From NCBI GenBank assembly GCA_026647295.1, contig JAPKHB010000243.1:1-6183 (forward strand): 6,183 nt of DNA. The letters are read 5' to 3'. The notes under the pieces were generated by a model. That model saw nothing but the letters and a program-made list of their open reading frames with translations. It had not been told where the DNA came from and ran no database searches. The translations under genes were made by a program, and so were the position numbers. Positions 4,608-6,183 of the stretch are shown one piece after another. Origin of the DNA: Planctomycetota bacterium (lineage in GTDB: Bacteria; Planctomycetota; PLA2; JAEUHO01). The number at the start of each line of letters is the position of its first letter. Positions within the stretch are counted from its first letter, which is position 1.

Positions 4608-6183
4608 ATGCAGCGCCATGCGTTCCCGTGGGTGATCGCCGGTCTGGCGGCGCTGGTCCTGATCGGCGCCGGGGCCCCGAGCGCGCGCGCCGGCGACGCG
4701 GACCCCGAGGCCTTCCGGACCCACGACGTGGGCAACGGGCTCGTCACGCTGGACGTGGCCGACGCGACCTTCCACCAGGTCGTCCGGGACCTGATCCAGC
4801 CCCGCACGCGGGTCAACATCATCGTCTCGCCCAAGGCGGCCGACGCCCGGGTCACGCTGCGCGTCGTGGACCTGCACTGGGTGCAGGCGCTGGACGCCCT
4901 GGTCGAGCAGATCGGGGCCGTGATGGTGCGCAAGGCGGTCAACCTGCTGCGCATCGAGCGCCCGGATCCCATCGACTTCAGTTTCACGGACCGGGAGATC
5001 ACCGAGGTGATCACGGCCATCGCCGACTTCGCGCGGGCCAACGTGATCGTGTCGCCGAAGGTGGCGGGGAAGATCACCCTCTCGCTGCACGGGACCCCCT
5101 GGCGCGAGTCGCTGGAGCAGGTCGTCTCCACGCTGGGCTACGCCCTGGTGGAGCACGACTACGGCATCCTGAAGGTGGTGCCGCGCGACGAGCTGGAGTT
5201 GGACAGCGACTACTACCGCTTCCGGTACCTGCGGCCGCCGGCGCCCTACAAGGGCGTGATGGCGGCCCAGACCTCGGGCAGCGGGGGCTCGGGCGGGGGC
5301 ACGAGCGGGGGCACATCGGGCGGCGGCGGCGCCAACACCGAGGTGTGGAAGGGCGACCCGGTGACCCCGACCGACGACCCGGCCAAGATCGCCGAGGTGT
5401 TCCCGATCATCCAGGCGCTCACGCGCGTGGTCGAGCCCGACGGCGGCACCGTGACCTACATGCCCGACCAGAACGCGATCCTGTTCACCGGCACGCGGCC
5501 GCGGCTGCAGCGCCTGCGGGGGCTGGCGTCCCAGCTCGACATCGAGCCGCCGCAGGTGTTCATCGACATGAACTTCGTGGTCACCTCGAACCAGGACGCC
5601 CTCAACCTGGGCCTGGACGCGGGCGACACGACGGGCCTGGGCTTCAGCATGAGCGGCTCCGACGTGCTGCACATGCTGCCCTGGAACGCGGGTCGCGGCG
5701 GCACGGGGCCCGCCTGGCTCAACGGCACGGCCTTCCCGCCGCCGCCGGCGTCGGCCTTCGGCTACGGCACCCTGACCACGAGCGAGACGGCGCTGCTGTG
5801 GAGTTTCCTGCAGCGCGACACCTCGTCGCGCGTGGTCCAGGCGCCCAAGTTGCTCGCGCTGGACAACACCGAGGCGACGATCTTCATCGGCGACTCGGTC
5901 CGCTACGCCCGCACGACGGCGGCCACGAACCAGAACGGCGGCCTCGAGTTCTCCGTGGAGGAGGACCCGAACTCGCCGGTCAACGTCGGTTTCCAGCTCC
6001 TGGTGATCCCGCACGTGATCCCCGGGGAGCAGAAGATTCGGATGACGGTCATCCCCCAGCGCCGGGCCCTCAACGGGACCGGCCCGCTGCCCGGGTTCGA
6101 CCGCATCACGGTTTCCGGGCAGAGCATTGACCTGCCCCGCGTCCAGTCCAGCACCCTCGTGACCCACATGATCCTGCGCGACA
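4608..6183 (+). CDS. pilQ: Type IV pilus secretin PilQ, outer-membrane pore; 3' end outside window
   Basis: PilQ forms the outer-membrane channel through which the pilus passes. The frame is open for 525 codons to the right edge. Residues 1-28 are a signal peptide: a short N-region with Arg3/His4, a hydrophobic core, then SARA before Gly29 as the likely cleavage site. Two STN/N0-like repeats follow (46-118 and 123-192). A secretin N-type domain spans about 202-311 (YYRFRYL at its start, NAILFTGT and LASQLDIEPPQV at its end) and is interrupted by a Gly/Ser/Thr-rich stretch at 223-241. The secretin core starts near 312 and shows RVVQAPKLLALDN (408-420), ATIFIGDSV, FQLLVIPHVI and LPRVQSSTLVTHMILRD. 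The usual VPxLGDIPxLGxLF signature should lie just past the edge. No AMIN domain is visible. It follows pilMNO in the usual order, but after a 322-base gap, so it may have its own promoter. A GspD-type secretin is excluded mainly by context. Confidence 0.93.
   Translation, partial: MQRHAFPWVIAGLAALVLIGAGAPSARAGDADPEAFRTHDVGNGLVTLDVADATFHQVVRDLIQPRTRVNIIVSPKAADARVTLRVVDLHWVQALDALVEQIGAVMVRKAVNLLRIERPDPIDFSFTDREITEVITAIADFARANVIVSPKVAGKITLSLHGTPWRESLEQVVSTLGYALVEHDYGILKVVPRDELELDSDYYRFRYLRPPAPYKGVMAAQTSGSGGSGGGTSGGTSGGGGANTEVWKGDPVTPTDDPAKIAEVFPIIQALTRVVEPDGGTVTYMPDQNAILFTGTRPRLQRLRGLASQLDIEPPQVFIDMNFVVTSNQDALNLGLDAGDTTGLGFSMSGSDVLHMLPWNAGRGGTGPAWLNGTAFPPPPASAFGYGTLTTSETALLWSFLQRDTSSRVVQAPKLLALDNTEATIFIGDSVRYARTTAATNQNGGLEFSVEEDPNSPVNVGFQLLVIPHVIPGEQKIRMTVIPQRRALNGTGPLPGFDRITVSGQSIDLPRVQSSTLVTHMILRD
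4743..5183 (+). repeat. Tandem STN/N0-like protein repeat inside pilQ
   Basis: Residues 46-118 (4743-4961) and 123-192 (4974-5183) share a pattern: a beta strand, a helix, then NIIVSPKAADARVTL in the first copy and NVIVSPKVAGKITL in the second, a Trp (91 and 165), a leucine-rich helix ending in Gly (103 and 177), and a closing strand (LLRIERP and ILKVVP). This looks like duplication of one secretin/TonB short N-terminal domain. The copies have diverged, so the duplication is old rather than a recent DNA repeat. Confidence 0.7.

Noticed and set aside
4488..6167. A 559-codon open frame on the minus strand opposite the secretin, and a similar + strand open frame at 4481-6130
   Set aside because: Both translate to low-complexity Arg/Gly/Pro/Ala/His-rich sequence with no family motifs. 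They arise because very GC-rich coding DNA has few stop codons in other frames. The secretin frame explains the region fully.
1..6183. CRISPR arrays, insertion sequences, tRNA or rRNA genes, toxin-antitoxin or defence genes
   Set aside because: No spaced direct repeats, transposase motifs, terminal inverted repeats, tRNA-like cloverleaf or other accessory genes were seen; the window is filled by enzyme I and pilus genes.

Overview
This is a very GC-rich bacterial window (above roughly 70% G+C by eye, with nearly every third codon position G or C). It holds five recognisable coding regions, all on the + strand: the 3' end of a PTS enzyme I gene, then a type IV pilus (T4P) assembly cluster in the order pilM, pilN, pilO (carrying a PilP-like C-terminal domain), and the first ~525 codons of a pilQ-type secretin that runs off the right edge. 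The enzyme I variant motifs (RTYDFGADK instead of the usual RTxDxGGDK, and the stretch following NPAMGVRSLR) resemble enzyme I proteins I associate with Planctomycetota. That assignment is from memory and is tentative; another high-GC lineage of environmental bacteria is possible.

Layout. Bases 1-797 encode the C-terminal PEP-binding and catalytic part of enzyme I. Bases 798-967 are a 170-base spacer with two small hairpins just after the stop and two GC-rich inverted repeats just before pilM. Bases 968-4285 form a tight unit: pilM and pilN overlap by ATGA, and pilN and pilO are 22 bases apart. Bases 4286-4607 are a 322-base non-coding spacer with several strong inverted repeats, including a perfect 20-base palindrome. 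From 4608, behind a strong GAGGAGG ribosome binding site, lies the secretin.

How the parts work together. In known T4P machines PilM is a cytoplasmic actin-like ring protein that binds the N-terminal INLLP tail of PilN. PilN and PilO are single-pass inner-membrane proteins that pair through the periplasm, and PilP links them to the N0 domain of the outer-membrane secretin PilQ. No separate pilP gene lies between pilO and pilQ here. Instead the 494-residue PilO-like protein ends in a small domain that looks like the PilP/GspC/GspB homology region, joined to the PilO part by a long charged, coiled-coil-like stretch. The secretin has a signal peptide, two tandem STN/N0-like repeats, and a Gly/Ser/Thr-rich insertion in its next domain. 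The proposed PilO-PilP fusion is the most interesting feature. The rest is a mostly ordinary, somewhat divergent T4P locus, and I see no mobile element, CRISPR array, tRNA or rRNA.
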